A DNA stretch of 64,000 nt from Misgurnus anguillicaudatus (GCF_027580225.2 NC_073361.2:23206001-23270000); one strand, 5' to 3'; positions 40,261-55,134 are shown, numbered from the stretch's first letter. Notes: a model not told the origin generated them from the sequence alone. A program made the numbers and translations.

Positions 40261-40783
40261 TTAAAGGGCCATGGCATGAAAATCTGACTTTTTCCATTTT
40301 TAAGTGGTATGATTGGATCCCCAGTGCTTCTATCAACCTAGAAAATGTGAAAAAGATCAACCCAGTAACTTAGTTTTGGTAAACCTTCATCTACAAGCAC
40401 GTGAAAAAATAGGTTGTTGAAATTTGGCTCTCCTTATGATGTCATAAGGAGCTCTTATTATAATTATACCGCCCCTTAATCTGAACTATCCAATCACAGC
40501 ACTGCCATTTAGTGCAGAGAAAAAGAGTCACAGCACAATTAAGTTTTAATTGCAACAAACCACCATCATTGTGACCAGTGTTTCAATTTCATCAGCTCAT
40601 TTGCATTTTCAAGGACACACCCAAAACGACACATTTCTGCACATACATACAAAGTGTCAATTTTAACATGTTATAATAAATTATTTATATGGTATTTTGA
40701 GCTAAAACTTCACATATGTGCTCTAAGGGACACCAAAGATTTATTCGACATCTTAAAAAAGTATTGTGCCATGGCCCCTTTAA
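40261..40783 (+). mobile_element. TTAA MITE, GGCCATGGCA ends
   Basis: TTAAAGGGCCATGGCATG ... GTGCCATGGCCCCTTTAA. Interior AAAGATCAACCCAGTAACTT; full-length relative of 14066-14499 and of fragment 21061. Confidence 0.9.
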
Positions 40784-41843
40784 AGACAGTATCTTTATAA
40801 CAGGACTCAAAGTGACCTACCATTCTTTGAACCATTACACGTCCCTTACAACCCATGTGCAAGACTACATATTTTAAAAAATCAACTACTCTGTGGGTAG
40901 GCTAAGCGACTCACTGAATATTCAGCCTAATGGGGGCCCCTTTATAATTAGGCTGGATTCGGGTTCGCCACGATCCCGATTGGACGCTTTTCTTATGGGA
41001 CGTTTACATAATACACATTCTTGGCTTGAAAATGAACGCAGCAGTCTCAAGACACGCTTTCAAAAGCTAAATTACTTTTTAACTAGACACACTGTTTTAA
41101 AAACGCAATTCCTGCAGCAAAGCAATCTAAAACGCAACAGCCAAATACTTATTTTTCCATTAGGCTTTTAAAAAATCTCTTTAGAGAATTAAAACATATT
41201 TAGTTCCTAACCCCAAATCCTAACACCATTCTGATGAAAAATATATTAAGACATTGATTTTAAAGACTCTTAAAAGATAGAGTTGACCCCCAAAACCTTA
41301 AAATAACACACCGTCAGTATGCAAGAAGTATGCAAAAGACAATCGCCAAGATACACAGAAAAATTTGTTTTGGGAGTGTCTGGGGAAAACTGATAAAAGT
41401 TTAGTCTAGAGTCACAAGTCTACAACCGAACTTGAATCCAGCACAAAAACCGATTAAAACAACTAATCTGTTGTCACAAGCACAGACACATACAAATTCA
41501 TTCACCTCCACACACGCTTCACATTCTCATAACATTTTCAGTTTGCGATGTTAGTGCAAATGACTAAAAAAGCACCATAAATGCCACAAAGGCAACTCCT
41601 AAACAAAGCAGCTATTTTTTTAAAGTATTTAAAGTCAGATTAGGGATATTTTGAGCCATACAGGATTATATGATACTTGGAAAATTATTTATAAGGAAAT
41701 ACAATGCCATTCTTTTATGTATCCAGAATTTTTTTTCATTTTTCAAAGGATAAACAGGGCTATGCAATGATCAAAATTTATATTTTTACGGTTGTTTTTA
41801 AAAACACAGTGTGCAAATGTTTTTTAAACAGGTTTTAACAAAT

Positions 41844-42049
41844 AGGGGTGGTTTCCCCTATAAACACTAGGCCTTATTTATATTAGAACATTTAAGTAGT
41901 TTTTACAAAAATACCTTACGAAAAACATTACAGTGGGACAAAACAATGCCACTGATATATTTTAAGATATGTGAGTGCAAGCTGTTTTTAGTTAAAACAT
42001 CCATTTTTGTCTGTGACTAGATTTAAGCCCTGTCTGGGAAACTGCCGCG
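41844..42049 (+). mobile_element. GGTTTCCC MITE, diverged copy
   Basis: AGGGGTGGTTTCCCCTATAA ... CCCTGTCTGGGAAACTGCCG, with CACTGATATATTTTAAGATA inside, matching 23381-23611. Confidence 0.75.
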
Positions 42050-42299
42050 TAAAGAACATTTTATTTGCGTTAAGTTAATGTTTATTATTATCTGTGTGCA
42101 TCTTTTTGGTATGTTTTGTAGCAGACAGTTACAAAATCGTCCTTTCAGGGTAAATAAAACATTACCTATAAGCAGACAGGTGCATCATGGGAAATGGAGT
42201 TCAAATGCAAGTTTGTTCCCAGCGAGAAACTGATGGAGTTAAATTGCCATATACAGCCCAAAACGATAAAAGATTTTGGGGACACGTTGTTTCGAATCA

Positions 42300-42449
<150 letters not shown>

Positions 42450-43754
42450 CTACAGCAACAAACATAGGTTCAACATACACAGACTTAACAGAAACGCCAC
42501 ACGGAGACAACATGTTTCACCCGACGAGCAAATATCAGATATACTAACATTTGTTTTTTAATAGTCAACTATATGAAGATAAAGAAAGTGTCACTCGTAA
42601 CACAAGCACCGTGTAGAATAAGAGTTACCCAATGAAGGAAAATTACAATGGAAATTGATTTCACATTTAAATCTACATAAGCATGAGGGTTATTATCGTT
42701 AACTAAAACTTAAACGATTAAAAACATGTCAGTTATTTGAAATTAAATAAAAATCATCCTAAATATTACTTGAAAACGTGCAGTAAATGATTTTAAGAAA
42801 TTCTGCAGAAAAGTTGAGGCACAAGAAAAGTTGAGTTTTGAAAAGTTTAGAAAAGTTGAGCCACAAAATTATAAAAAAAAAAAAAACTAAGTGAAATTTA
42901 AATGTTGTAAAAAATAAAAAACTAATTAAATGAGAAAAGCTCAAAGCAAAGTCACTACAAAAGAAACTAAAATTAACATGAAAATTTAAAATATAAAAAA
43001 ACTATTTTAAAAGAATAATAAAACTGCAATAAAATAACTCTAATAAGCACTTGACATTCCCTGTAAATGTCTATATGTAAGCCTTCAGTTAATTAGCATG
43101 CATGTAAACATGGCAGGTTTTACCGCCGCGGCAATGCATACATAATTTTTCTTCAGCCCACAGTATACTTAATATTTAAATATACTTCTAAAATAATACA
43201 AATAAACAAACTCATTAAATGATGTTTACATTACAGATTATTTATGAAACTAAATTATTAATGACACGGTTTAATAAATCTTGAAAACGATCACCATAAA
43301 CCATGCAAAGCACTTAACTGTGATAAAATTAACTGTGATAAATTATAATAATACAGTAGTTTTTACCCAGTGGTGTGTTTTGTCCAATATATTCATATCA
43401 ACCCAGCAATTTTAGAGTGTATACATCATCGTAGCCTAAAGTACTGGATTTATAAAACAGAGGCATTGTCATTATGCTAAAGCCGCTGATGCTTAATAAA
43501 TAATTCATTTATATATACAGTATAACAATAAACAATTATCCCACAAATAGGACTTAAAACTGTTTTAGGTCCCTAAATGCAGCATAAGAGGTACAAGTGC
43601 TTGTATATCAGTTATACTAGTGATATACTGAAAAAAATTATTTATCACTATTTTTCTAATATCTATCGTTGCTAATCCGAACAGATTTTAATGCCAGAAC
43701 TACCAATTTTATAATATAACTTTATGAACACACTAATTATAACTACAATTCAGT

Positions 43755-43755
<1 letters not shown>

Positions 43756-43807
<52 letters not shown>
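43756..43807. repeat. (CA)n microsatellite
   Basis: About 26 CA units without interruption; the Cys-Val frame across it on the minus strand is an artefact. Confidence 0.97.
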
Positions 43808-43810
<3 letters not shown>

Positions 43811-44469
43811 AAAAAACTTAAAGATAAGCTGAGTCTGGTTGTTAGGGCCTCAAAAACGGATCCTATTACGTACAGGGACTCATTTTCACTTAGGTTACGA
43901 CGTATAAAGCATCTCCCACAATGCACCATTCTATAATGCCTACTGAGGCTGTTATTGAGCATAAACCAATCATTAAGATAACTGTTTTTCTGTAAGACGT
44001 GTGTGTGTGCTTTGCTACAAGCCAAATTTGTATCGCTTATCACATACTAAAGGCACTTTTAATCAATTATGAAGCAATATTACCATAATCTAATTACTCA
44101 AGAATGAATGAGGTCTTAATGTTATTGATCTTTTATTATGAAAACAATCAAAATGGAAGAAACACTAACGTACATATTGTGACACTAAGAGATAAGTTAA
44201 TATATGGGAGAAGACCTATAAAAATAATGAGATAATTTGCATTTTCCGGTGAACTATCCCTTTAAATATTGGCCTCAGTATAGCCTACGTGTAATTGTTG
44301 AGATAATGAAGAGGGAATATTTACCATTCGGCTTAAATTACTTCATAAACCATGCAACAGTACTATTCAAATATTCAAAGAATTATTCAACGCCTCATAC
44401 ACATCAAACAATAAGGACACCCTTCAAAGAGAATTGATTTCATAACTCTGTAAGCAATTGCTTGCGCGC

Positions 44470-44472
<3 letters not shown>

Positions 44473-44504
<32 letters not shown>
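44473..44504. repeat. (AC)n microsatellite
   Basis: About 16 AC units bordered by GCGCGC on both sides. Confidence 0.95.
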
Positions 44505-44505
<1 letters not shown>

Positions 44506-46040
44506 GCAGAAATAGCGCAGAAATACCTCTTTATTCACTAATTGAAGGCAAACCTAAATAAGTACAGTCACTGAAGTACCTATTAGCGCACTCAATATGC
44601 ACACACAAAAAAGCTAAAATCACTTTCTGTAAATGCGTCATGGAACGACCATCCTTAAAAACGCACTCCACTACACCTCATTTAAAGACTCTTATGTTTT
44701 AAACAAACTCTTCACTTGGAAACACATTAAGTTTAACAAAATCAGCATGAAAGAGCATAAATTTAGTCAAATTTAGGAAATATGGTAGCCCCATTTTTAG
44801 AAATATGTAAAAGGATCCAAATATCCAAATTACCCCATGATTTACTCACCCTCAAGCAATCCGAGATACATAATGAAAGAAAGCAGGGATCAGGGAACAA
44901 CAACTTGCTTTAAACGGCAAAAAAGTGCATCCATCTTTAACAGAAGTAATCCACCCGGCACCAAGGGGCTAAATAAAAATCTTCTGCTGGTAATCGATGC
45001 AACTTTGTAAGAAAAAATCCATATTTTTACTTCTTAAACTATAATAACTAGCTTCAGGTAACAACACCATCTTCGACGTGATTCATGAGAGTCACTGCGC
45101 AACGTTCCCATGGCAACCAACGCTCACCACGTTCACTAGGTGTTCACTAGCAAACCAGCACCAAAACACAACTGGTCTTGCTGGTATGCTGGTTTTTTCA
45201 GCAGGGCAAGACGTGGTTCGTCATGTCTGGAGGATAGCCAGTTGATAAAACGCGTGTCCGTGAGAACTGAAAGTGGACTTATGTTTTAGGTTTATTTAAG
45301 CCTGTTATTGTATTAGTGTATAGTTCTTGCAAATTGAAAGTAAGTTAGCTGGTGATTTTGTTGTTTGAGCAACCTGCTAGGGTTTCACGTGTCTGTTGAT
45401 TCGATATAATTGTTGAGCGCTCTTGCTCACGTTATGTATGTGCATTATTTACATGCTACAGTAGTTACACTCCTTTAAGATAATGTAATTAATAGTGGGA
45501 AATAATAATCAGTTTTTACAATTTTGAAAAAAATCTATCATCGTTCGCCAGACGTTCTACAACATCTGCTTTAGTTTGTGTTTATTAACCCTTTAGTTTC
45601 ACTTCATCACGCAGCTATTCCCGTTAAAGGTAAAAACATTAATAATCTAGTATGTGTTCATTTATTGTCATAGTTTCTTCAAAATTAAGTTTTATTTGAG
45701 TGTTTTAAAAATATATATTTTTTTATTTTATAAAAATATTTTAATTTTCATCATGATGCATACGCCCCGCCCCCTTGATTGCCACGCCCTCTGACCCAAA
45801 TCTGCTCCTTACACTAAGCTCACGTGACTTTGGAAGACCTGGAATATATGAACTACTTTACTGATACTTTGTTGATACTTTTATGGTGAGCTTGACAGTA
45901 ACGTTCATGACTTACACAAAGTAATGGATTTGGATTGGTCACATCTGACCGATGCACAATCCAATTAAAAGGTCAGAATCCATGCTAAAAACCAATTCAG
46001 GTGCATACAAATACCTCAAATTCAGTCCCACAAAATCCTA

Positions 46041-46370
<330 letters not shown>

Positions 46371-46482
46371 TTAATGCCTTTTTTTGTACTACTAGATTTT
46401 TAACATGATCTGCGACATTTGTACCTGTCTTGTCTAATAGTTGTCTCTCTCTCTTTCAGTCTCTCTTATTTGAGGGCAATCA

Positions 46483-47162
<680 letters not shown>

Positions 47163-47212
47163 CTAAGGAAAAAAGACACAGAGCATGTCATTTACATATC
47201 TATATATTCCTG

Positions 47213-47330
47213 TAGTTCAATTAGTAAAGCATGCTGTTAACAGCGCCAATGTCATGGGTTTGAATGTGCTTATAAAATGTTTCTGTATTGGTAAGTCGCT
47301 GGATAAAAATGCAGCTTAATATTGCATGTT
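47213..47330 (+). mobile_element. tRNA-like SINE fragment
   Basis: GTAGTTCAATTAGTAAAGC (A-box-like), ATGTCATGGGTTTGAATG (B-box-like) and GTAAGTCGCTGGATAAAAA tail; the clearest copy of this family here. Confidence 0.65.
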
Positions 47331-47337
47331 AATATCA

Positions 47338-48010
47338 ACGCAGCTTCAAAGGACTCTAAACGATCTCAAACCAGGCATAAGGGTCTTATCTAGCAAAACA
47401 ATTGTCATTTTTGGCAAGAAAAATCAAAAATATGCACTTTTAAACCACAACTTCGCGTCTCCCCTAGGTGCTGTGACGAGTCAGCGCGACCTCACGTAAT
47501 ACGTCATCACGTCAAGAGTTCACGGCTAACATATCGAAATTACGCCCAAGTGTTTACAAGTTTGGAGAAAGAGGACCGTTCCGATGTTGTTGTATGTCGA
47601 ATGATACTAATGAATGTCTTTGTGTCAGTTTATTGTTTAAAATGGTCCGCAAATGTGCGTTTCATAACACGTGACCTTTCCACGGCATTACGCAATCATG
47701 TGAGGTCGTGCTGGCTCGTCACACAGCCGGAGGAAGAGGTGAAGTTGTGGTTTAAAAGTGCTTTTTTTGTTGCCAAAAATCGTTTTCGCCTCATTTGGGA
47801 TCATTTAGAGTCCTTTGAAGTTGCATTGAAACTGCAATATTAAACTGTATAAAAACTGTTAAGTGTTGGGGTCCATTAAAGTCCATTAAAATGAGAAAAA
47901 TCCTGGAATGTTTCTCTTAAAAAACATAATTTCACAAAGAAAGACATCAACATTTTGGATGACATGGTGGTGAGTAATTTACTGTATCTGGATATATTTT
48001 AAGAAAATTG
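47338..48010 (+). mobile_element. second copy of the 37563 foldback, inverted
   Basis: CAAAGGACTCTAAACGATC, GGCATAAGGGTCTTATCTAG, the loop frame KEDRSDVVVC...FVSVYCLKWSANVRF now on plus, and ATTTTGGATGACATGGTGGT at the end. The outer left arm is missing. Confidence 0.85.
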
Positions 48011-49002
48011 ACTAATCCTATAATTTTCCATCGGTCTTAGTACTGGGTCTCATTCACTAAGCATGTGCTTGCAAACATTTGTGTGTAGAATGTGCGCATG
48101 GATGTTTTCATAAACAAATTTAAAATAAAAAAAAAACGTTCATACTAAAAAATCTTCTAAATGCGAAAACAACTAATTCCACATGTAGGCAATAATAACA
48201 TACTCTATAACTAAAGAGGTATTATTTTGATTTATATATTTACATTTTTTTCAATATTATTTTTCATATTATTTCAACGCGCATAAAGAAGATAAATTTG
48301 CTAAAACCCTAAATTTAAAATCTAAATTTTTTTCTGTCTTTTTTGCCTTAGTGACATACTTCTCTTTTTTAATTCAAGTAAAAAATAACAGTGCATAGAA
48401 AAACATAAATAATTATGGATAGCATTAAATACGATATAAAAAATATCCTTCTACTGTATTCACTTTATTTATTTATCAATTTTAAAAGTCACTGATGTTT
48501 AATTATTGTCTTTCCCTATAACTTTCTTCCAGTTTATCATTGTCTAATTTTAAATTTGAATAAAATTTTCTATTAGCTAAAAATGTTTATATTTTACTTG
48601 ACTAAAAAGCTGCATCCGGATTAACCTGGATTTTCTCTGCCCAGCATACAAATTCACTTTATAGGCTTCTGCAGCATTTTAATTCAATTTGCGCTTTGGT
48701 TTCAACACTCTCTGGCTCTTTCATCTGATGTCACTGGCGAGTTTGTTTCTCCTCCTACATTCAGTATTTGAGGTGGGGCGGTGCAGGGGAATGAAATCGG
48801 CTGCTAGCAGGAGCAATGTGAAGGTATTTATAGCTGTGGGACTCAGCGAGAATGACAGCTGTGCCCAACCCAGCAGTCTGTGGCGACAACAGGACCCGCC
48901 ACATACACACAAACAGAAGAGCGAGGAATCGCACACAGAGACGAGCTGTGGGTCTCATGTGACTCCAAGGGGATCTTCACCTCAGGGCCTGAACTAGTGC
49001 AA

Positions 49003-49140
49003 TACATTCATGCATTTACGCTTATGCGTTTGGCAGATGTGTTTTCCAAAGTGACTTACGTGTATTCAAGATATACATTTGATCAATATTTGTTCCCTGG
49101 GTATCGAACCCATGACGTTTGCGTAGCTAATGGAATGCCT
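49003..49140 (-). mobile_element. tRNA-like SINE, inverse copy
   Basis: Plus strand reads GGCAGATGTGTTTTCCAAAG, GTGACTTACGTGTATTCAAG and TATCGAACCCATGACG, the inverse of the family at 47213. Confidence 0.65.
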
Positions 49141-49365
49141 GCACGTTCACATAATTTTCACTTTAACACTATAAAAACTTACATGAAGAATCACATTATT
49201 TAAAAACATTAACATTCAAATTAATGTCAATAAATAAATGCATTTAAAATCTTATATAGGAAAACAAATATAAGGGAAAAAATGTATGGGAAAAAACTAC
49301 CTGGGTGAATCATATAGAAAAATCCAGCAACCCCAAGGAACACTACAGTGCAGTGTTTCTAAAGC

Positions 49366-50322
49366 TTAAAGGAAAACACCACCGTTTTTCAATATTGTAC
49401 TATGTTTTTACCTTAACTTAAGATACATTAATACATACCTATCTTTTTCCAATGTGTGCACTTTTAATCTTTGTACAGCGCTTCTTGAATATATTAGCAT
49501 TTAGCCTACCTGTAGCCCAGTGCTTCTCAATTATTTTCTGTCACGCCCCCCCTAAGAAGAACTAAACATTTCGCGCCCCCCCCCAACTCTCCGCCGCGAC
49601 TGTAAATAGTATAATTTGTCTATAAAATGAAACATCTGCAAAGCATTGTACCCTTATTAACATTAAAGAAAACACAAAAAAAGAAATATCAATCAACTTA
49701 CAACAAAGAATAACTTTATTAACATTGTTTTTTAGTCTGTAACAGAAAAGACTTAAAATGCATCAATTTGCCTGAAAAAAAAACCTTATTTACAGTATAT
49801 TTTTTGACCATTTGATACTGAAAAATTAAATTAAATATAATCAATAAATAATAATAAAAAACTCAAGCGGCTTATCAGCGTGTTTGGGGTGTAATGTCTT
49901 TAAGTGACGGTGCAAAAAAAATAACTTCCTGAAAAAGTATTTTCCTCGGGGTCTCACGCGCCCCCCCTGGTGTCTCTTCGAGCCCCCCCCTGGGGGTCCC
50001 GCCCCACTATTTGAGAAGCACTGGCCTAGCCCCATTCATTCCTATGGTTCCAAACAAAAGTCTTATTTTGTGGCACCATACTTACTCGTGTAACTAGTCA
50101 TTTAACAGTCTTTAAATAGGGAAACATGGAAGTTTTTGATGGCTTCTACTCCATTCCTGTTTGGAGCCATAGGAATGAATGGGGCTAGGCTAAATGCTAA
50201 CACATTCTTGAGGCGCTGTACAAAGATTAAACGTGCATGCATTAAAAAAATATAGGTATGTATTAATTCATCCAAGTTAAGAACATAGTAAAATATTTAA
50301 AAAACGGTGGTGTTTTCCTTTA
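49366..50322. mobile_element. TTAA foldback, AAAGGAAAAC family, with hAT guest
   Basis: TTAAAGGAAAACACCACCG ... GGTGGTGTTTTCCTTTA. Arms carry TTAGCATTTAGCC and GGCTAAATGCTAA. The left arm is interrupted by 49518-50023. Confidence 0.85.
49518..50023. mobile_element. hAT-like element, CAGTGCTTCTCAA ends
   Basis: CAGTGCTTCTCAATTATTT ... CTATTTGAGAAGCACTG, C-runs (CACGCCCCCCC) and G/C-runs just inside each end. No transposase; no exact flanking duplication. Confidence 0.8.
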
Positions 50323-50653
50323 TGTGGTAAAGCATGCCACCTCAAGCAACCTCAAGGTCATTGGTTTGATTCTTATGGAATGCATTAATTGATCAATTAA
50401 AGGAACTGCTAACTCGCTCTGCAATGCAATGCAATGAGACAAGCATGTAGACAAATTCACATCACATCATAGTCATAAACACAGTCAGGACTCAAGATTG
50501 GTTTATTCTAGCACGTAGTAATACTCTAGTCTGTGATGAAATACACCGAACATCCTTACGGCTTACAGGTAATGAGGGCAGAGCTCACAGGAGGAACATT
50601 ACAGGTCATTATGACTCTGACATCGCAGCGTAAATCACAGTAAAAACACTTAC

Positions 50654-50695
50654 CACATGGAGGATCTTATTTTCAGTTTCATAGACGGTGCAGTC
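50654..50695 (-). CDS. cnksr2: cnksr2 micro-exon (42 bp)
   Basis: Fourteen codons, DCTVYETENKILHV (residues about 174-187), phase 0 at both ends, acceptor cacgcAG, donor GTG|GTAAGT. It links the CRIC region to the segment before the PDZ domain. Because it is a multiple of three, skipping it would keep the frame. It is too short for ORF finders and is placed by homology and by the exact phase match to both neighbours. Confidence 0.93.
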
Positions 50696-51150
50696 CTGCG
50701 TGAAGAGAGTAAGATATTACCATCATTTTAAACAGTTTAGGCCGCGACACACACTCTCGCATACACCAAGCAGTTGGGAAAACATTTACTGTGCAAAGTG
50801 GATGAGATCATTTTCTAAACAGCTGGGTCACACACTTTCTTTTTCTTCAAATACTAATCTAATATGGGAAGGCTGAACGGAGGAGAGCCCCGGGTCTGAT
50901 TTAACATTCAGGCTCTGATGGAGATATTTAAAGGAGCTCCACAGGTCCCCGATGGCGGCCATGCAGAGCTCCTGTGAATTGCAGTCTGTATGTTGAGGTG
51001 ATTCTGTGGCTTACTATCATCAACAGCCCTTTAGGGAGACTCTGCACTTGGCGGCCATGTTTGCAACACCTCCATGCTGCTATTTTAGTCATACAATTCT
51101 ACTTAAATGGCGAATGGCGATATCTCTAAAATTGCATGATATCACATACT

Positions 51151-51390
51151 CTAAAAATGGCTGGGTTATTTTGATCCATAATGGGTAAATATTGGACAAA
51201 ACACATGCTGGGTTAAAAATTACCCAATGTTGAGTTGTTGTTATGCAACCATGGGGTGTAATAACCCAGCAGTTTGGTTAAAACAACAACCCTGCATTGG
51301 GTCAATTTTAACCCAGTGGTGTGTTTAATATACTGTGTTTAATATTTACTCAACATGGCTTAAAAATAACTCAGCCATTTTTAGAGTAAA
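51151..51390. mobile_element. TA-flanked MITE, CTCTAAAAATGGCTGGGTT ends
   Basis: TACTCTAAAAATGGCTGGG ... AACTCAGCCATTTTTAGAGTA: near-perfect inverted ends bordered by TA, as for Tc1/mariner-type insertions. Interior is full of AACCCAGC/GCTGGGTT words. Confidence 0.85.
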
Positions 51391-52181
51391 CAACTTATTT
51401 CTATCAACAATTAACATCAGCTGTAACATAAATTTTGTTTCTAAAGCGAGGGTTCGCACGTACAGTGAGCGTGATGCAATTTTTATCATCAGAAGAGCGT
51501 ACAGGGGAATATAGTACAGTGTGTAGCCAAGGAGATGAATTGCATTTTGTCACAATGCGCATGTGTCGATACTCTGTGTACACGAGTCAAATAAACCCTA
51601 CTTTGCAAGCAAGGCTGTGCGTTCGACCTTGCGGGTGCGTTCAATCGAGCGCGTGCGTTTGACTGCGTTTGTGTACAGATAAAAATCAGACTATACTCTG
51701 GGCTTTAAGCTACTACACAAATGCAAACGTTGACAAGTACCTCACAACATTTGATCGTTGCATTTTTCACTATTCATACCCATACTGCAAAAAATACATT
51801 TCTCTGGCTAAAAATAAATTTTAAATATATGCTAAATACATTTTGTAAAATGTTATACTCAATTGAATATATTTTTGAATTTGAAAATATATTTCGTTTT
51901 TAACCTTCATATATCAACATATATTTCAAAATGTATTTCAATGCAAGCAAATACATTTCAAATTTTACAACACATTCGATATGGCTAAATATATTTTAAA
52001 TATATGCTAAATAAGTAAATTTTATAAAGAATATTTTTTAAGTTGAAACTATATTTTATTTGAACCTTTTTAAAATGTTTTGAGTTTTTCTTCCAATGTG
52101 ACGTGAATATATTTTCTTGAATTCAAATATATGAAGGGCTAAATATATTTTCTAATGCTTTAAAATGTATTTACTTTTAAA

Positions 52182-53029
52182 TAGGGGTGCACCGATATAT
52201 TGGCCGATGATGCTTGCTATGCTTTTTAAAGAGTAACAAAACCCTAAACCAACTTTTTTTTAGTTAATGATCTGTAAAAATGATGCTTTATTAGTGCTGT
52301 TCATTTATTTTAGTAAGTTTTTTGACATTTTGGATATAAAGTCTTTCAATACTATAATATATGGTGTAAAAACGTCTGAGTGCTGCCCTCTTCAGGTTGA
52401 ACGGTGGCTACTGCAGTTGAATTTTCCTATTGGATGTTGGGTCCAAAAAAGAACTCGTGACGTAAGCAGGTTCAAGCTCACCACTCCCTTGTTACGATCT
52501 CACCACACATTTGGTACGAGCTTAGTTTGTCCCCTCTATCTCCCTTGGGATCTGCCCACTTTTCTTGCATTTTTCAAATATTGCCAGTGGGTGGAGTCAA
52601 GCTCTGACCAGGGGTTTAGTTACGCTTTAATGAATTACGGTGAAATGCTGCTACATCCATGAGCCAGAGGGCGCTCTCGTGCAGAAACTCAATATGCGCT
52701 GCAGACGAAGAACCATACACACGCAGCTATGACACGCATCTCCAGGAAATGTCTTAAGGATATATTTATATTGCTGTTCTTCAAACCTTTTCAGGTATTT
52801 TCATGATAATAAAGAATATTATGTATAATGATTATGTTTGACGAGTGTTGCTTTTTCAAATGCATGTTATAAACGACCCAAACTAATAGTAATTTCAGAT
52901 CGATAAGGACTTACTGATCAAAAGCCGTAGTACATGAAATAGCTGTGTATAATATCGGCTGTGCAATTCATAATAATTATCGGCCACGTATAATAATAGT
53001 GTATATTGGCATTTATCAGTGCACCCCTA
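52182..53029. mobile_element. hAT element, TAGGGGTGCACCGATA ends (second layer)
   Basis: TAGGGGTGCACCGATATATTGG ends and TCAGTGCACCCCTA, exact 8-bp duplication CTTTTAAA (52174-52181, 53030-53037). End sequence is related to the 12805 element (TATCGGCC words). Confidence 0.9.
52226..52630. mobile_element. TTAA MITE, AAAGAGTAACAAAACCC ends (third layer)
   Basis: TTAAAGAGTAACAAAACCCT ... GGGGTTTAGTTACGCTTTAA with TTAA at both sides. The 131-codon frame across it has no recognisable domain and is probably chance. Confidence 0.85.
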
Positions 53030-54046
53030 CTTTTAAAATATATTTCAAAATATACAAAACAAAGCCAAAAAATATTGGTGAAAATATATTTTTGTAAACA
53101 TATTCCAAAATATATTTAAGCAAATATATTTTTTGGCCATTTTTTGTATATATATTTAAAATATATTTTTTGGCCGTATGGGTAGTAACAGATTGTGGCA
53201 TCTATCATCTTTTGTAAAAGCAATACATACTTTGAGTAAATAGCAATTTTTGTCTGACGCAGATCATTGCTTGTGTCTAGTCAGTGTGACATTTTTAAAT
53301 TTAATACCACATGCAGTGCCTTTATAAGCAATTTTCTTTCTGTATGTCACTCAGGTTTCACTGTGAGGCTATTGGATAGACAAACCAGACTATATGACGC
53401 ATTCACCACCTATGTACCATAGTATTGCATGTAGAAACTGAACTCAAACCTAGCCATCATCAGCAATCACCATGGAAACCCTCACTCTTGCTTTTTTGTG
53501 TCATTCACTGACCCCAAACCCAACAATGTCTGGCTGGCTGGATTTTTCTTCTAGTATGTGCACAAAACTATTTTCCTCAGCTTCAAGCTTGTTTTTGTCA
53601 TCTTTTATTTGGCCATTTTCATTTCCTCCTCCAAATCTGTCGCAAGCTGCTGTATTGATTGGAGTAGATCTCCGCTTTCACCTGCACCTCCTCCTCCTCT
53701 TCATCACGAAATAGTAATAACCTGCCCTTCCAACTGCGACTCTAACACACTGACAAAGACCTGTGAGCCATCGAGTAAGAAATAGAGAGTAAAAGAGACT
53801 AGTGTTACCGGAAAATGAAACCGCATTGATTTACTTCTCTTTCCATCCGAACACCCCTTAGCATCTCTGCACCTACAGTATTCACTGGAGCTGTCACTCA
53901 ACCCGTGGATCACCACAAAGTGTATGCATATTTTGTGTGTTTGGGTAAGTGTACATGTGTGAGATTTTGTCTTAGTAACTCCCCTTAATTTCTGTAATGA
54001 TTCTGCATGCACTGCAATAAATGTAAGAACAACTTCTACAACACTG

Positions 54047-54702
54047 TTAAAAGGACACTCCACTTTTTTGAAAATAAGCTCATTTTCCAGCTCCCCTAGA
54101 GTTAAACATTTAATTCTTACCGTTTTGGAATACATTCAGCTGATCCCTGGGTCTGGCGCTAGCACTTTTAGCATAGCTTAGCATAATCCATTGAATCTGA
54201 TAGACCATTAGCATCACGCTAAAAATTTTTCCTATTTAAAATTTGACTCTTCTGTAGTTACATCGTGATATTACGCACTGCCCTAAAATAGTCCCCTGCT
54301 ATTGAAAGTAACCAAGGGGACTATTTTCGGGCAATGCATAATATCACTACGCCTGCTGCAGCCATGTTACATCAGCAAAGTCTTTGATTATTACACTAGT
54401 TTGAGAGTATAGTTCCATATCTGCCTAGAAAATCGTAGCTTTTAATTTTCCGTCTGTCTTAGTACACGATGTAACTACAGAAGAGAAGAAGTTTTAAATA
54501 TCAAAAATATCGAAACTCTTTGGTTATTTTTAGCGCAATGCTAATGGTCTAATCAGATTCAATGGATTACGCTAAGCTATGCTATGCTAAAAGTGCTAGC
54601 GCCAGACCCGGAGATCAGCTGAATGGATGCCAAAATGATAAGAATTAAATGTTTAACTCTAGGGGAGCTGGAAAATGAACATATTTTGGTGTGTCCCTTT
54701 AA
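54047..54702. mobile_element. complete TTAA foldback, GGACACTCCACTT family
   Basis: TTAAAAGGACACTCCACTTT ... GGTGTGTCCCTTTAA at TTAA. Inverted blocks TTCAGCTGATC, GCATAGCTTAGCATAATCC and GTCTGTCTTAGTAC; centre GGGGACTATTTTCGGGCA mirrored. Best-preserved of three copies (3484, 25955). Confidence 0.92.
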
Positions 54703-54876
54703 ATCGTTTAGCATAGCATAAAAGTACCTAGTGCACCTTTGAACTCAATTTCCATGCTACAGTAAATCTCCTTTGTCTGTCCTTCCCCAAAGCTAGACTA
54801 GAGCCATATGTGACCTATGCTATATCTATAAATTACATATTTTCCCACCTGCATTGGACTCTTTTTGTTTAGGTCA

Positions 54877-55134
<258 letters not shown>

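Larger units (their letters stand above)
47163..50653 (-). other. cnksr2 intron
   Basis: Contains a SINE fragment (47213-47330), foldback copy (47338-48010), SINE in inverse (49003-49140), the nest at 49366-50322 and another SINE piece (50338-50400). 48010-48690 is very AT-rich. 48690-49000 is less AT-rich with open frames on both strands but no family resemblance. Confidence 0.65.
51776..53188. mobile_element. AT-rich element, TACCCATACxGC ends (outer layer)
   Basis: TACCCATACTGCAAAAAATA at the left and TATTTTTTGGCCGTATGGGTA at the right. Arms are dense in AAATATATTT words. Holds 52182-53029. Confidence 0.75.

Noticed and set aside
43750..44043. Minus-strand frame ending in a Cys-Val run
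   Set aside because: Product of the CA microsatellite plus flanking intron.
47213..47330. Functional tRNA gene
   Set aside because: A- and B-box-like words are present but the cloverleaf cannot be closed; it is a SINE-type remnant.
48689..48997. 102-codon plus-strand frame with a hydrophobic start resembling a signal peptide
   Set aside because: No conserved domain, no good context; the opposite strand is equally open. Kept as intron.
52267..52662. 131-codon plus-strand frame
   Set aside because: Spans a TTAA MITE border inside a hAT element; no family resemblance.
53704..54135. 143-codon minus-strand frame
   Set aside because: Runs into the 54047 foldback; no domain or splice evidence.
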